The notes: generated from the letters alone by a model not told the origin. Counted from the stretch's first letter, positions 45,746-53,850 are shown. The stretch is DNA of 64,000 bases from Sphingomonas sp. MA1305 (GCF_016107325.1 NZ_RCVT01000002.1:990999-1054998), one strand, 5' to 3'. Made by a program: numbers and translations.

Positions 45746-46714
45746 CTAGGATGTCGCGTTTCCGTCGCCGTCGCGATGATTTTTCTTGGTCAGGCGGATT
45801 TCTTGCGGCGTGGTGGTGGCGACCATGTCGAACGACGTCGCCAGCATGGCGACGAATTCGTCCGGATTGTCGATCTGGAACAGCCCGACCAGCCGCTCGT
45901 CCTTCAAGCTGTCGTCGGCCAGCACGATCTGCCGCCGATTGTAGCGGTTGAACTCGCCGATCGCATAGCCCAGCGTCTCGTTCTCCAGCGCAATCTCGCC
46001 GTCGCGCCACGCCAGCGAGCGCTGGATCGCGGCCGGGGCGGCGCCGGTCACCGGCGTCGGCTGGCCGGGCGCAAAGGTCGCGAAATGTCCCGCCTCCAGG
46101 ATCGTCATCGCGCCGCGCGCATCGCTCGGCCACACCGCGACCGTGCCCTCCGTCACCGCAACCTGCACGCCCGCCTCGGTGCGGCGGACCGAAAAGGCGG
46201 TGCCGACCGCGCGGGCCTGGGCGATGCCCGCGTCGACCACGAACGGACGCTGGCGGTCCTTGGCGACCTGGAACCACGCCTGGCCCTGTTGCAGCGCGAT
46301 GCGCCGGCTCTGCGAATCGAGCAGGACGCGCATGGCGCTGTCGGTGTCGATCGTCGCGACCGATCCGTCGGCGAGCGGCAGGCGACGGATCTCGCCGCGG
46401 GTGGTCGTCACCTCCTCACCGATCCAGCGCTGCCAGCCGATCATGCCCGCCAGTGCCGCGGCGATGGCGCCGCCGGCGCCGGCCAGCACCCAGCGACGGT
46501 TGGCCTGGCGGGGCGCCGCCATGAGCGGCAGGGACGGCGCCTCGTCCGGTGCGACCGCCCGGTCGATCAGGGTGAGCGCCGCCTGCGCGCGCAGCAGGGC
46601 ACCGGCATGCCGCGGATCGCAAGCCAGCCAGGCGTCGAGCTCGGCGCGGTCGTGACGATCGAGCGGATGCCGCAGCGCCCAGGCGGCGGCCGTCGCCTCA
46701 ACGCTGTCGGACAT
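45746..46714 (-). CDS. FecR-family anti-sigma factor
   Basis: A 322-residue inner membrane regulator. The N-terminal cytoplasmic DUF4880-like part (AAAWALRHPLDRHDRAELDAWL) binds the sigma factor; one membrane segment (VLAGAGGAIAAALAGMIGW) follows near residue 75; the periplasmic FecR domain contains TRRGEIRRLPLADGSVA-like sequence (TTTRGEIRRLPLADGS) and an STN-like C-terminus. Its start overlaps the sigma gene by 17 bases, so both are made together. It relays the receptor signal to the sigma factor. Confidence 0.92.
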   Translation of the reverse strand: MSDSVEATAAAWALRHPLDRHDRAELDAWLACDPRHAGALLRAQAALTLIDRAVAPDEAPSLPLMAAPRQANRRWVLAGAGGAIAAALAGMIGWQRWIGEEVTTTRGEIRRLPLADGSVATIDTDSAMRVLLDSQSRRIALQQGQAWFQVAKDRQRPFVVDAGIAQARAVGTAFSVRRTEAGVQVAVTEGTVAVWPSDARGAMTILEAGHFATFAPGQPTPVTGAAPAAIQRSLAWRDGEIALENETLGYAIGEFNRYNRRQIVLADDSLKDERLVGLFQIDNPDEFVAMLATSFDMVATTTPQEIRLTKKNHRDGDGNATS

Positions 46715-47255
46715 GCCGGTTCCTTCGTGTCGCGACCGGCGCGGTGCCGTCCTCGGTCAGCATCGTCAGAATGGCGCGCAGGCTGCGGCTCGCCTCATTC
46801 TCGACCACCGCCTCGCTGACGCCGAGCGTGCGGGCGATCTCCTTTTGCGGCATGCCCTCGACCCGGCGCAGCACGAAGATGCGGCGGGCGCGATCGGACA
46901 GGGTGGCCAGCGCCGCCTGCACGCGGCGTAGCTCGTCGCGCGCCAGCGCGGTGCGCTCCGGGCCGGGCTGGTCACTCTCGATCTGATGGTGGACGTCGTC
47001 GATCGCCGCCTCGATCGGCACGATGCGCGCGCCGCGATGCTGGCGTTTGACGATGTTGCCCGCCATCGTGAACAGATAGGCGCGACCGTTGTCGATCGCT
47101 CCGACGTCCGCGATCTGGGCGAGGCGGCAATAGCATTCCTGCACCACATCCTCCACATCCCCCACGACACGGCGGCGCAGCCATGCCCTGAGATCGCGCT
47201 CATGCGGCAGGATCTCCCGTCCCACCCATTCCGCCAGAGCTTCGCGTTCCGTCAC
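46698..47255 (-). CDS. ECF RNA polymerase sigma factor (FecI-like)
   Basis: A 185-residue sigma factor. Region 2 contains DVEDVVQECYCRLAQI and GRAYLFTMAGNIVKR; region 4 has LSDRARRIFVLRRVEGMPQKEIARTLGVSEAVVEN. The start chosen is the GTG at 47255, directly behind a strong GAGAGGGGAG site; the frame extends to 47333 without one. It is the first gene of the sigma-FecR-receptor-pectinesterase series and probably drives transcription of the receptor and the pectinesterase gene. I cannot identify its promoter sequence. Confidence 0.92.
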   Translation of the reverse strand: MTEREALAEWVGREILPHERDLRAWLRRRVVGDVEDVVQECYCRLAQIADVGAIDNGRAYLFTMAGNIVKRQHRGARIVPIEAAIDDVHHQIESDQPGPERTALARDELRRVQAALATLSDRARRIFVLRRVEGMPQKEIARTLGVSEAVVENEASRSLRAILTMLTEDGTAPVATRRNRHVRQR

Positions 47256-47414
47256 GTCTCCCCTCTCGCAGGGATAGAGGCAGGCGGCACGCATTTCCGT
47301 CATGCCGCGCGCGAATTCTTCGGGTTTCCGCAAGGTGCGTCATTGGCCCTGACGCGGAGGCAACTTTCCACCGATCCGTGCGATTGATCGACATCAACGA
47401 TGAGGGAGGACCTG

Positions 47415-47807
47415 ATGCGTGCACTCACCCTGGGCCTGATGGCGGCGGCGACCCTGATGTCGGGATGCGTCGGCGACAGCTATGGTGGCCGGCGCTACGC
47501 CTATGACTATAACCGGCCGGATCCGGCCTATGGCGGCTATTACGCCGATCGCTATTATGTCGACGGGCCGCGCTATCGCGAGCGGCGGCTGCGCGCCTCG
47601 GATCGCGTCTATGTCGGACAGAACGGCCGTTATTATTGCCGGCGCAATGACGGTACGACCGGCCTCATCGTCGGCGGCATCGCCGGTGGCGCACTCGGCG
47701 CGGCGCTCACCTCAGGCGGGTCGCAGACGCTCGGCACCCTGCTCGGCGCGGCCGGCGGCGCCGTGGCGGGGCAGGCGATCGACCGCGATAACGTCCGCTG
47801 CCGTTGA
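47415..47807 (+). CDS. Glycine zipper lipoprotein (17 kDa surface antigen-like)
   Basis: A 130-residue lipoprotein. ATG at 47415 follows GGGAGGA; the signal ends at LMSGC. A Tyr/Arg/Asp-rich middle (YAYDYNRPDPAYGGYYADRY) is followed by a glycine zipper (LIVGGIAGGALGAALTSGG ... LLGAAGGAVAGQAID). Proteins of this type lie in the outer membrane of alphaproteobacteria with unclear function. It is divergent from the ECF sigma factor gene. Confidence 0.82.
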   Translation: MRALTLGLMAAATLMSGCVGDSYGGRRYAYDYNRPDPAYGGYYADRYYVDGPRYRERRLRASDRVYVGQNGRYYCRRNDGTTGLIVGGIAGGALGAALTSGGSQTLGTLLGAAGGAVAGQAIDRDNVRCR

Positions 47808-47905
47808 GGCTGTGGCAGGGGCGCCGGCGCTCCGATGCCGGCGACCTTGCGGCGGCGGGCCTACTGCGGCAACAGCGTGGTGCCGCGCTGACGCAGGGGA
47901 TGGCC

Positions 47906-48031
47906 ATGACACCCGAATTGCCGCCGCGCCGACGGGCCGCCGACCGGCGCGGTTTCCTGGCTCTGGCGATATTCCTGATCGGCTTCGCCGGTATGATCTG
48001 GGCCTTGGCCAGCGCCGCCGGCCTGACCTGA
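47906..48031 (+). CDS. Tiny single-span membrane protein
   Basis: A 41-residue reading frame from ATG 47906 with AGGGGA about 7 bases upstream. It has a basic N-terminus (PPRRRAADRRG) and one hydrophobic helix (FLALAIFLIGFAGMIWALA). No family is recognised. Such tiny proteins are common in this part of the window. Confidence 0.45.
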   Translation: MTPELPPRRRAADRRGFLALAIFLIGFAGMIWALASAAGLT

Positions 48032-48039
48032 ACCCCGGA

Positions 48040-48144
48040 TCAGCGCGACAGGCGCTTACTCTTAGCCCGCGCCATCGTCAGACCAAGACCTGTGCCCGCA
48101 GCCATCGATATCAGGCACCACGTCGCAATCGCCTTCACGATCAT
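48040..48144 (-). CDS. Tiny single-span membrane protein (34 residues)
   Basis: Reads MIVKAIATWCLISMAAGTGL followed by GLTMARAKSKRLSR and a stop: one hydrophobic helix with a basic tail. GGAGAG lies about 12 bases upstream. It resembles small uncharacterised membrane peptides of sphingomonads. Its 3' end lies 8 bases from the stop of the tiny plus-strand gene. Confidence 0.45.
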   Translation of the reverse strand: MIVKAIATWCLISMAAGTGLGLTMARAKSKRLSR

Positions 48145-48300
48145 GCCTACCACCCGCTCTCCTTCCAAAGCCGTTAAGGGCTTTTCGGATCAAGGGTATG
48201 CGCATTCCGACTGTAACTGCAAGGCAAGAGCCCTGACATTCAGCCAAAGCGGGTATGATGATAATGTCGATCTCTGTGATCGAAGATGCGGTTTGCCGGA

Positions 48301-48477
48301 TCAGGCGGCGATCGCATCATTCCGTAGCATCGCTTCCGCCGTGGCTCGCTCCACCGGGGTCAGCCCGGCCAACAGCTCCAGATGCTCGACAGGCAGTGTA
48401 CGATCATGGGGTTGGTGATCGTCGGCATTCGCAGCGGGGCGGGACGTCCCAAACAGGCCAAGCTTCGTACGGTGCAT
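48301..48477 (-). CDS. Small hypothetical protein
   Basis: A 58-residue protein starting MHRTKLGLFGTSRPAANADD and ending with a predicted helix (TPVERATAEAMLRNDAIAA). The ATG at 48477 has GAGGA about 6 bases upstream, which favours it over longer readings to 48609. No family is recognised. It follows another small gene by 7 bases on the same strand. Confidence 0.55.
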   Translation of the reverse strand: MHRTKLGLFGTSRPAANADDHQPHDRTLPVEHLELLAGLTPVERATAEAMLRNDAIAA

Positions 48478-48484
48478 AGAATCC

Positions 48485-48694
48485 TCAGACCCACCGGGCT
48501 TCTTGCCGGCATAGTGACGCATCAATTCCGCGACGCCGTTGTGGTTCCGTGAGCCAATCGAGCGAGAGCCCCATTTTGGCACAGTGTTCGGCCGGACCGG
48601 CGTCGGCAAAGGCCGTCAGGCAGAGCCAGTGCTGTCCTGACGCCAGAGAAATCGCTGCGCGTCCTCCATTATCCGGGGTTTGCACCGCGGTCAT
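48485..48694 (-). CDS. Small hypothetical protein
   Basis: A 69-residue protein (starts MTAVQTPDNGGRAAISLASG, then WLCLTAFADAGPAEHCAKMG). It has three Cys and no membrane helix. A GGAG lies about 12 bases upstream of the ATG at 48694. It is unrecognised. It precedes the gene at 48301-48477 with a 7-base gap, as a possible two-gene unit. Confidence 0.45.
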   Translation of the reverse strand: MTAVQTPDNGGRAAISLASGQHWLCLTAFADAGPAEHCAKMGLSLDWLTEPQRRRGIDASLCRQEARWV

Positions 48695-48713
48695 AGCGGC
48701 TTAGGCTCCGGCC

Positions 48714-48920
48714 ATGGACATGTGGCCTGCCATTGTCGGCGTGACCGCTGCGATTGCCATTGCCGTGGTGCTGTCCTTTGTCGCCGTGCAGCGCCGCCGA
48801 CGTGCCGCGCGACGCGCCTGGGTCGACTATTTCCAGCGCGGCGGCCTGGCATCGCGGCTGGTCCAGCGCTGGTCGCATACGCCGCGGCTGACCGACCAGC
48901 GCAAAGGCGGCGACAGCTAA
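48714..48920 (+). CDS. Small membrane protein with C-terminal YFQ motif
   Basis: A 68-residue protein. The N-terminal helix AIVGVTAAIAIAVVLSFVAV is followed by an Arg-rich stretch (QRRRRAARRAW) and VDYFQRGG. The gene at 49217-49360 encodes a shorter protein with the same order: one helix, an Arg/Lys stretch, then AAYFQQ. The two are likely related. No function is known to me. Confidence 0.55.
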   Translation: MDMWPAIVGVTAAIAIAVVLSFVAVQRRRRAARRAWVDYFQRGGLASRLVQRWSHTPRLTDQRKGGDS

Positions 48921-49216
48921 GGATTAGGTTGGCGCGGTTGGGGTGGCAGCGCGGAGGGGATCGCCGCGATCGCGAGCTTGGCATTCGGCACGCCATTACC
49001 TTTTCCGGTGTGACGCCCGCGCGAGTACCCCAGCTTACACGCCGATGAGATGCGCTATCCTGACGGTTGCTGTGTGGAAGGGGCAACGCGATGTCGCGAA
49101 ATGGCTCGCGCATGACCACAACAGATGGCCCGGCACATGAAACGCCGTCGCGATCGCGGCGCAATATGGCCGTGAGTAGTGGTGAGCAATACCGCCGGTA
49201 CGAATAGTGAGGCGGT

Positions 49217-49360
49217 TTACCGTCTCGACCGATAAGATTTAGGCTGCTGGAAATATGCGGCGTACGCGCGCTTGCGCCGACGGCTCTCGGCACCGGCCAT
49301 CCGAACCGCCACGCCAAGGAGCGCAATCAGCAGCACGAGCACAATTAACAAAGGATCCAT
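49217..49360 (-). CDS. Small membrane protein with C-terminal YFQ motif
   Basis: A 47-residue protein from the ATG at 49360 (MDPLLIVLVLLIALLGVAV as the membrane helix), then ESRRRKRAYAAYFQQPKSYR. It resembles the product of 48714-48920 in overall plan. A weak AGGCG lies upstream of the ATG. The gap between the two genes (48921-49216) contains no gene I can support. Confidence 0.5.
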   Translation of the reverse strand: MDPLLIVLVLLIALLGVAVRMAGAESRRRKRAYAAYFQQPKSYRSRR

Positions 49361-49650
49361 ACGCCTGACGCCAACCGTAGCCAAGATTGTGCCGGTACCC
49401 CGGACGTGCCCAGAACGCGCCGCTGTCAATTGGGATCCATGGACGTTCCCGCTCCGGGGGGCTTCGGCGCCCCGTGTTCGTCACGCCGGCAGCGAGCAGG
49501 GCTGACCGCTACTGGCATGCGGGGGGCGTTCGCGGGTGACGGCGCCATGATCAGCAGGTCCACCACCGATCGCCTCGAGACCACGGCGGCGGCGCCCGCA
49601 TTCTTGGTCGCGCGTGATACTCCGAGGCTTCCGCCGCCTCAGACACGACG

Positions 49651-50133
49651 TCATGCGATATGGTCGTGCTCAGGGGCCTCTGTGTCGTTGATCAGCGAAA
49701 CGATAGCGGCGTGCTCAACCTGTAGATGGCGAAGTAGCTGCTCGGACATGGCGAGCATTTCGCGTCGATATGCCTGCCAGTCATCCGCAACGTTCACGTG
49801 CTGCCATCGCGTAAAGTACGTGCTGAATGCCTCCCCCATCAAAATGCATTCGCATTTCAACAGGCGCGCCGTTGCCGAGCGCTGCTTCTGGGCAGCCTGA
49901 ATCACCGGGTCGAAAATCGCTCCATGCTTGAAGCGCTGATAGCGACCCAAAAGTTCGAACACGCGCCCGCGATCGATGCTGATAATCTCCGAGACGCTGA
50001 CCTGATCCGTTTCGACGAGCGCACGAGCTCGTGTGACCAGCTCCCTTGCTTCATTTACAAACTGATCGGCATCCGCTCGGATATCATCGCTGAAGCGAGG
50101 AGTGACAGCTTGGAGCAAAGGCTGAATTGACAT
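49651..50133 (-). CDS. Unrecognised helical protein, FKH/DDW family member 1
   Basis: A 160-residue protein, predicted all-helical, without signal or membrane segment. The ATG at 50133 is used; the frame runs to 50184. It carries RYQRFKHGAIFDPVIQAAQ near residue 75 and VNVADDWQAYRREML near residue 115. The same two motifs, with similar spacing, occur in the product of 55883-56353, and the second alone in that of 57578-57958. I know no named family. It is divergent from the small gene at 50246. Confidence 0.6.
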   Translation of the reverse strand: MSIQPLLQAVTPRFSDDIRADADQFVNEARELVTRARALVETDQVSVSEIISIDRGRVFELLGRYQRFKHGAIFDPVIQAAQKQRSATARLLKCECILMGEAFSTYFTRWQHVNVADDWQAYRREMLAMSEQLLRHLQVEHAAIVSLINDTEAPEHDHIA

Positions 50134-50245
50134 GGCAACAGCCTGGACTTCACAGGTTAATGAATTCGCGGCTGCACGTCGCATGGTACGGTACCGCGCC
50201 AGCGGCCTGCTGGTCTCGAGGCGGTTGCATAATTACGTTATCGCA

Positions 50246-50458
50246 ATGAGCACCCGCCCCCTAAGCATCATCGAGCGCGCGATCGAACTTGCAAAGTCAG
50301 GCGCCTGTCACAGCTTGGCCGACATCCGGCATCAGCTGGCGGCAGAGCGTTACGAGAACGTTCACGGCCATACGACTGGTGCCAGCATCCAGAAACAACT
50401 CCGTGACCTGCTTGTCGCCCGTGGCGCGAAAGGCGCTGAGAGAGACGAGGACGAATAG
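50246..50458 (+). CDS. Small hypothetical protein, sphingomonad type
   Basis: A 70-residue protein (starts MSTRPLSIIERAIELAKSGA, then SLADIRHQLAAERYENVHGH and IQKQLRDLLVARG). It is predicted helical and reminiscent of a small DNA- or protein-binding fold; similar short proteins are frequent in sphingomonads, but I know no function. The frame continues upstream to 50132, but the part before 50246 overlaps the divergent gene and looks non-coding. Confidence 0.6.
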   Translation: MSTRPLSIIERAIELAKSGACHSLADIRHQLAAERYENVHGHTTGASIQKQLRDLLVARGAKGAERDEDE

Positions 50459-50499
50459 GGCTGGCGCCCCCTCCATTGGGGCATATGACGCGGGCGAGG

Positions 50500-50525
50500 G
50501 CGAGGTGGCAGGCCGCGTTCCGCGA
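50500..50525 (+). repeat. Fragment repeated at 51839-51864
   Basis: Twenty-six bases (GCGAGGTGGCAGGCCGCGTT...) match 51839-51864 at 24 of 26 positions. The downstream copy belongs to a degraded gene whose end reads TWQAAFRE. The copy here can be read WQAAFR in one frame, so it is likely a remnant of the same gene type. Confidence 0.5.
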
Positions 50526-50619
50526 TGGTGCGGTCCCTCGCCCGCCGTCCTCACTCAGCCTCGCTTCTCGGTTCGCCGCTGATCCTTAGCCTCATCGGCC
50601 AGGCCTTTGGCGTGCGGCC

Positions 50620-50964
50620 TCACTTTGCTGCAGCCGCCTTTGCCGCAGCGGCGAGGCGCTGGTTCGTCGCTTGGGCGCGGGCTGCGCACGCTTTCAGGAC
50701 TTTCACCGCATCGGCGCCGCTGATGCCCGTGCCGAGCTGACGAAGCGAGGAGGTGATCGTTGCCGATGGGAGGTTCGAGATGCGACCGAGGTAATATGCG
50801 GAGGTCATCGCGGCCAATTTCCGGCTGGCGTCATTCTCTGCTTTCGGCCCCACCACGTTGCTGATCAATAAGCAGCGTACGTCGTCCAACGACGATTGGG
50901 CATGCAGGGGCGTGCTGCCGACCGAAATGGCTAAACCCAAGGCTGCGGCGACCGCGATCTTCAT
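50620..50964 (-). CDS. Small secreted protein, unrecognised
   Basis: A 114-residue protein with a signal peptide (MKIAVAAALGLAISVGSTPLHA, cut before QS). The mature part is short and helical (RCLLISNVVGPKAENDASRK, AYYLGRISNLPSATI) with two Cys residues, and ends in an Ala/Lys tail. Proteins of this form, containing a YLGR motif, recur in sphingomonads, but no function is known to me. Confidence 0.65.
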   Translation of the reverse strand: MKIAVAAALGLAISVGSTPLHAQSSLDDVRCLLISNVVGPKAENDASRKLAAMTSAYYLGRISNLPSATITSSLRQLGTGISGADAVKVLKACAARAQATNQRLAAAAKAAAAK

Positions 50965-51171
50965 GCTATGCTCCTAGGCGCCGATTGCGCGTGAGCGATG
51001 TACGACGCGAAGGCGCTCAGGGACAGCTGATTGGTTACGTCGCCCTTCGTGCGCTTTGCATGGCGCAGACGAGCGGGCTCTGAACTGGGATACCGGACGT
51101 CGATAAACATACCGCCGTGTTCACCAGATCCATCATTCGAAACGTCACGGTCGCTGGCTTAGTTGGCCTGC

Positions 51172-51372
51172 ATGACGATCGACGAGCTCGAGAATGAAGC
51201 CCTTCGGGCGCTGCATCGCGCCAATCACGGCGACCCATCAGAAGCCGCATGGCTCCGGCGTCATGCAGCCGCTCTCATCCTAGCGGCAGCCGTGCAGAGT
51301 AGGGCCGGTGGAATTATCCTCGGAAACCAACCCAGTCTGCGTCCAACATCGTGCCTGACAAGAGCAGCGTGA
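51172..51372 (+). CDS. Small hypothetical protein
   Basis: A 66-residue reading frame. The first 40 residues look coding (TIDELENEALRALHRANHGD, SEAAWLRRHAAALILAAAV), predicted helical. The tail (GNQPSLRPTSCLTRAA) looks random, so the frame may be truncated or shifted at its end. No family is recognised. Confidence 0.4.
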   Translation: MTIDELENEALRALHRANHGDPSEAAWLRRHAAALILAAAVQSRAGGIILGNQPSLRPTSCLTRAA

Positions 51373-51639
51373 CCGGATTGTATGCCAGTGGACGAGGGCA
51401 CCTTCGACGCTGAATTGGGTATCCTGTTGCACAGGGGCTGAGGCGGGGCACAAGGACAGGGAGTGCCGGGGGCGGGAGATCGGCGGAAATCGGCGTGCCC
51501 GCTTGGGCTCCTGCACCGTCGGGGACGAGGGACACTACGTCTGACCGACCAGCGCGCTGATGCTGATGTCGAGAACAAAACGGAACGTCTTGGATGGCTC
51601 TGCGGATCGGGTCGGAGGACAGCCGATGCAGACCGGATC

Positions 51640-51904
51640 AAGGGGCAGCCGGAAAGCGAGACGGTCATCCTGCAGCCGGACTTGGTCGGCGCATCCTATG
51701 CCAAGGTCGGAGCGTGGGACGTCGACGAACCATACCCCTGCCCCGATCTGGTGAGGCGCGGATCGCGCACCTCGCCGCGAAGCTGTGGGACAGCCGCATT
51801 GAGCGATGGAAGGTCCGTTGCCGTGGGATCAAGGCGGGGCGACGTGGCAGGCAGCGTTCCGCGAATTGGCCGTGGCTGCGCGGCAGGCGCTCACCGCGGA
51901 GTAA
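51640..51904 (+). pseudogene. Degraded gene readable in three frames
   Basis: A coherent protein-like sequence moves between frames: ESETVILQPDLVGASYAKVG and WDVDEPYPCPDLV in one frame, EARIAHLAAKLWDSRIERW in the next, and MEGPLPWDQGGATWQAAFRE followed by LAVAARQALTAE and a stop at 51902-51904 in the third. At least two small insertions or deletions therefore separate the parts. The last part has a fresh ATG at 51806. The parent family is not known to me. Confidence 0.5.
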
Positions 51905-52002
51905 CGTCGGTTAATGCACCGATATGGCACGATCAAAATTAGTGCTGCCCTGGGGCCTATCTACCTGGTGAATATCAGATTAATGCAGTTCTCAGCCCCG
52001 CT

Positions 52003-52021
52003 CCTTTGCGTGGCGCAAAGG
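52003..52021 (+). promoter_or_regulatory. Hairpin that covers the ribosome site of the PEP-CTERM gene
   Basis: CCTTTGCG and CGCAAAGG pair perfectly around a TGG loop. The 3' arm contains most of the AAAGGGG Shine-Dalgarno sequence (52017-52023), 7 bases before the ATG at 52031. When folded, the ribosome site would be hidden. Confidence 0.55.
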
Positions 52022-52030
52022 GGATGACAC

Positions 52031-52624
52031 ATGAAGAAGACAATTCTCGCACTCTCGATGGCAGGCGCCACAATGTTGATGTCGAGCCACGCCAATGCGG
52101 AGGTGCTGAATTTCGAGGACGCGCCGACGAGCGATTATGTCGCCCTCACGAGCTATAAGGGCTATACTTTTGGCAATGTTTACAACGTGGCCGGCCAAAG
52201 TTATGGGTATGGTTACGCAGCCGGTGTGGTTTCCGCACCTAACGTGATCTTCAACGGGTACGGTAATATCGCCTCGATTTCGTCGGCGACGGCATTCCTG
52301 TTGAATAGCGCGTATTTCACGGGTGCCTACGGCGACCAATCCGTCACGGTGACGGGCTACAACGGGCTCACGCAGGTCTTCAGTGAAACGTTCGACACAC
52401 TGATCTCCTCGCCGACACTGCACTCCTTCAACGCGGTGCCGATCACTAGTTTTTCATTCGTCTCGCCAAATTCTCAGGTCGTTATCGATAATCTCAACCT
52501 GAGCCCGGCAACTGCCGCCGTCCCCGAGCCCGCCACCTGGGCGTTGATGATTCTCGGCATGGGCGCAGTCGGCTTCGCTATGCGTCGCCGCAAGACCGTC
52601 AACATGACCGTCCGCTTCGCCTGA
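52031..52624 (+). CDS. PEPxxWA-CTERM exported protein
   Basis: A 197-residue protein with a signal peptide (KKTILALSMAGATMLMSSHA) and a beta-rich, Gly/Tyr/Ser-rich mature region. The C-terminus carries the sorting signal: VPEPATWALMILGMGAVGF followed by AMRRRK, then a short TVNMTVRFA tail. PEP-CTERM proteins are exported and processed by exosortase in bacteria that make exopolysaccharide. The exosortase is not in the window. A second such gene lies at 53183; their 3' ends are nearly duplicate. Confidence 0.9.
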   Translation: MKKTILALSMAGATMLMSSHANAEVLNFEDAPTSDYVALTSYKGYTFGNVYNVAGQSYGYGYAAGVVSAPNVIFNGYGNIASISSATAFLLNSAYFTGAYGDQSVTVTGYNGLTQVFSETFDTLISSPTLHSFNAVPITSFSFVSPNSQVVIDNLNLSPATAAVPEPATWALMILGMGAVGFAMRRRKTVNMTVRFA

Positions 52625-52650
52625 TTTCGACCCGTTATCAGGCTAAGATG

Positions 52651-52683
52651 AGCCGTCGTCCGGGCAAGGGGCGGCGGCTTTTC
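52651..52683 (+). terminator. Terminator after first PEP-CTERM gene
   Basis: AGCCGTCGTCC pairs with GGGGCGGCGGCT and is followed by TTTTC. It is almost the same as the hairpin at 53851-53883. Confidence 0.85.
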
Positions 52684-52805
52684 TGTCTTTGCTGCCTGTC
52701 CTGCAATAGGGCGATGACTTGAAGCTGGTGAACGGCTGATGATCGACGATCAGATACTTGGTGCCTGCATCCCGTCGTTGCCGCCTATCAGGATGTATCG
52801 ACGCC

Positions 52806-52985
52806 TTATTGCCCTGCTTCGCGGAAGCTTGGGATCAGCCGGTGATCGCGGCGTCGCGGTTCTCCCAGAAGCAGTTCATGCACGCGGTCGGACGCCAGCG
52901 ATGCGAGTGCGGCGATAAAGGTAGCGGCTATGCTGCCACCCCAAATTACCGCAACGAGCAGGATCATCGTTTCGAATGCGGACAT
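52806..52985 (-). CDS. Small single-span membrane protein
   Basis: A 59-residue reading frame on the minus strand (MSAFETMILLVAVIWGGSIA then ATFIAALASLASDRVHELL), one long hydrophobic helix with a basic C-terminal half (GEPRRRDHRL). An AAAGGTG site lies about 8 bases upstream of the ATG at 52985. It lies in the gap between the two PEP-CTERM genes. No family is recognised. Confidence 0.5.
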   Translation of the reverse strand: MSAFETMILLVAVIWGGSIAATFIAALASLASDRVHELLLGEPRRRDHRLIPSFREAGQ

Positions 52986-53182
52986 ACCAAATGCACCTTT
53001 TACGCGGTCACTAGGGCCGCGAAACGGCGCGATCGTCGTGTGGTTCCCACCTCGGTTTAGGTGTCCCGATCTAGGACACCGCTTAACATTTCGTAAACCA
53101 CCCCGGCGAGGTTGGAACTTGCCGGCACACGGCGAATTTCGCCGAGAGCCCGGAGTGCTGGGTGGTTCAGAGAGGTAAGATC

Positions 53183-53824
53183 ATGAAGAAATTTCTTGGG
53201 TTGCTCGCGGCCGGCACCGCTATGTGCGTGGCATCCAGCGCGAACGCTGCGCCGATCATGGGATCGTTCAGTCTCACTTCCTTCGGTGGCAGCTACGTTG
53301 GCGGCACTGCGGCGACCGCTACGGGCCTCGATTTTGGCAGTGCGTCCGGCGGCACTGGTAACGGCTTTGGCACTAACGGCACGGCATTGGTCGGCAACGC
53401 GACGGGTAGCTTCGCCGGTCTCAACGGCCTGACCGCCTCGATCGCGGACCTCGCTCTGGGTGCCTTTGCGAACCCGACGGCAAATCCGTTCTTGTCGTTC
53501 GGCAATGCCAGCAACATCGTCTTCAACTTCACCAACGCAGCGCTTACCCGGTCGCCGCTGGGCACCAGCGTGACGATTACCGGGACCGGCACGTTCAGCA
53601 ACGGAAACGCTGCCGACACGTCGACCGGCATGTTCACCCTGGCGACTGCCTCGCAGAACGGCATGGCAAGCGACGTCAACTTCACCTTCACCAGCAACGT
53701 CAGCGCGGTTGCCGGCGCTGTCCCCGAGCCGGCGACCTGGGCAATGATGATCCTCGGTATGGGCGCTGTCGGCTTCGCGATGCGTCGCCGCAAGAACGTC
53801 AACACGACCGTTCGCTTCGCCTGA
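53183..53824 (+). CDS. PEPxxWA-CTERM exported protein, second copy
   Basis: A 213-residue protein with a signal peptide (MKKFLGLLAAGTAMCVASS) and a Gly/Asn/Thr/Ala-rich beta-type mature part (SASGGTGNGFGTNGTALVGN). The C-terminal sorting signal VPEPATWAMMILGMGAVGF-AMRRRK and the last nine residues are almost those of the gene at 52031, whereas the rest of the proteins are unrelated. The ATG at 53183 is behind AGAGGTAAG. It likely reaches the outer surface through the same exosortase. Confidence 0.9.
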   Translation: MKKFLGLLAAGTAMCVASSANAAPIMGSFSLTSFGGSYVGGTAATATGLDFGSASGGTGNGFGTNGTALVGNATGSFAGLNGLTASIADLALGAFANPTANPFLSFGNASNIVFNFTNAALTRSPLGTSVTITGTGTFSNGNAADTSTGMFTLATASQNGMASDVNFTFTSNVSAVAGAVPEPATWAMMILGMGAVGFAMRRRKNVNTTVRFA

Positions 53825-53850
53825 TCTGACCTTTCGGTCAGGTTGAGAGG

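Noticed and set aside
49430..49650. Gap between a small gene and the first FKH/DDW gene
   Set aside because: Open frames here are short and overlap in all directions; no ribosome site or motif supports any.
51035..51250. Minus-strand frame of 71 codons
   Set aside because: Composition looks random, no ribosome site, and it overlaps a better plus-strand frame.
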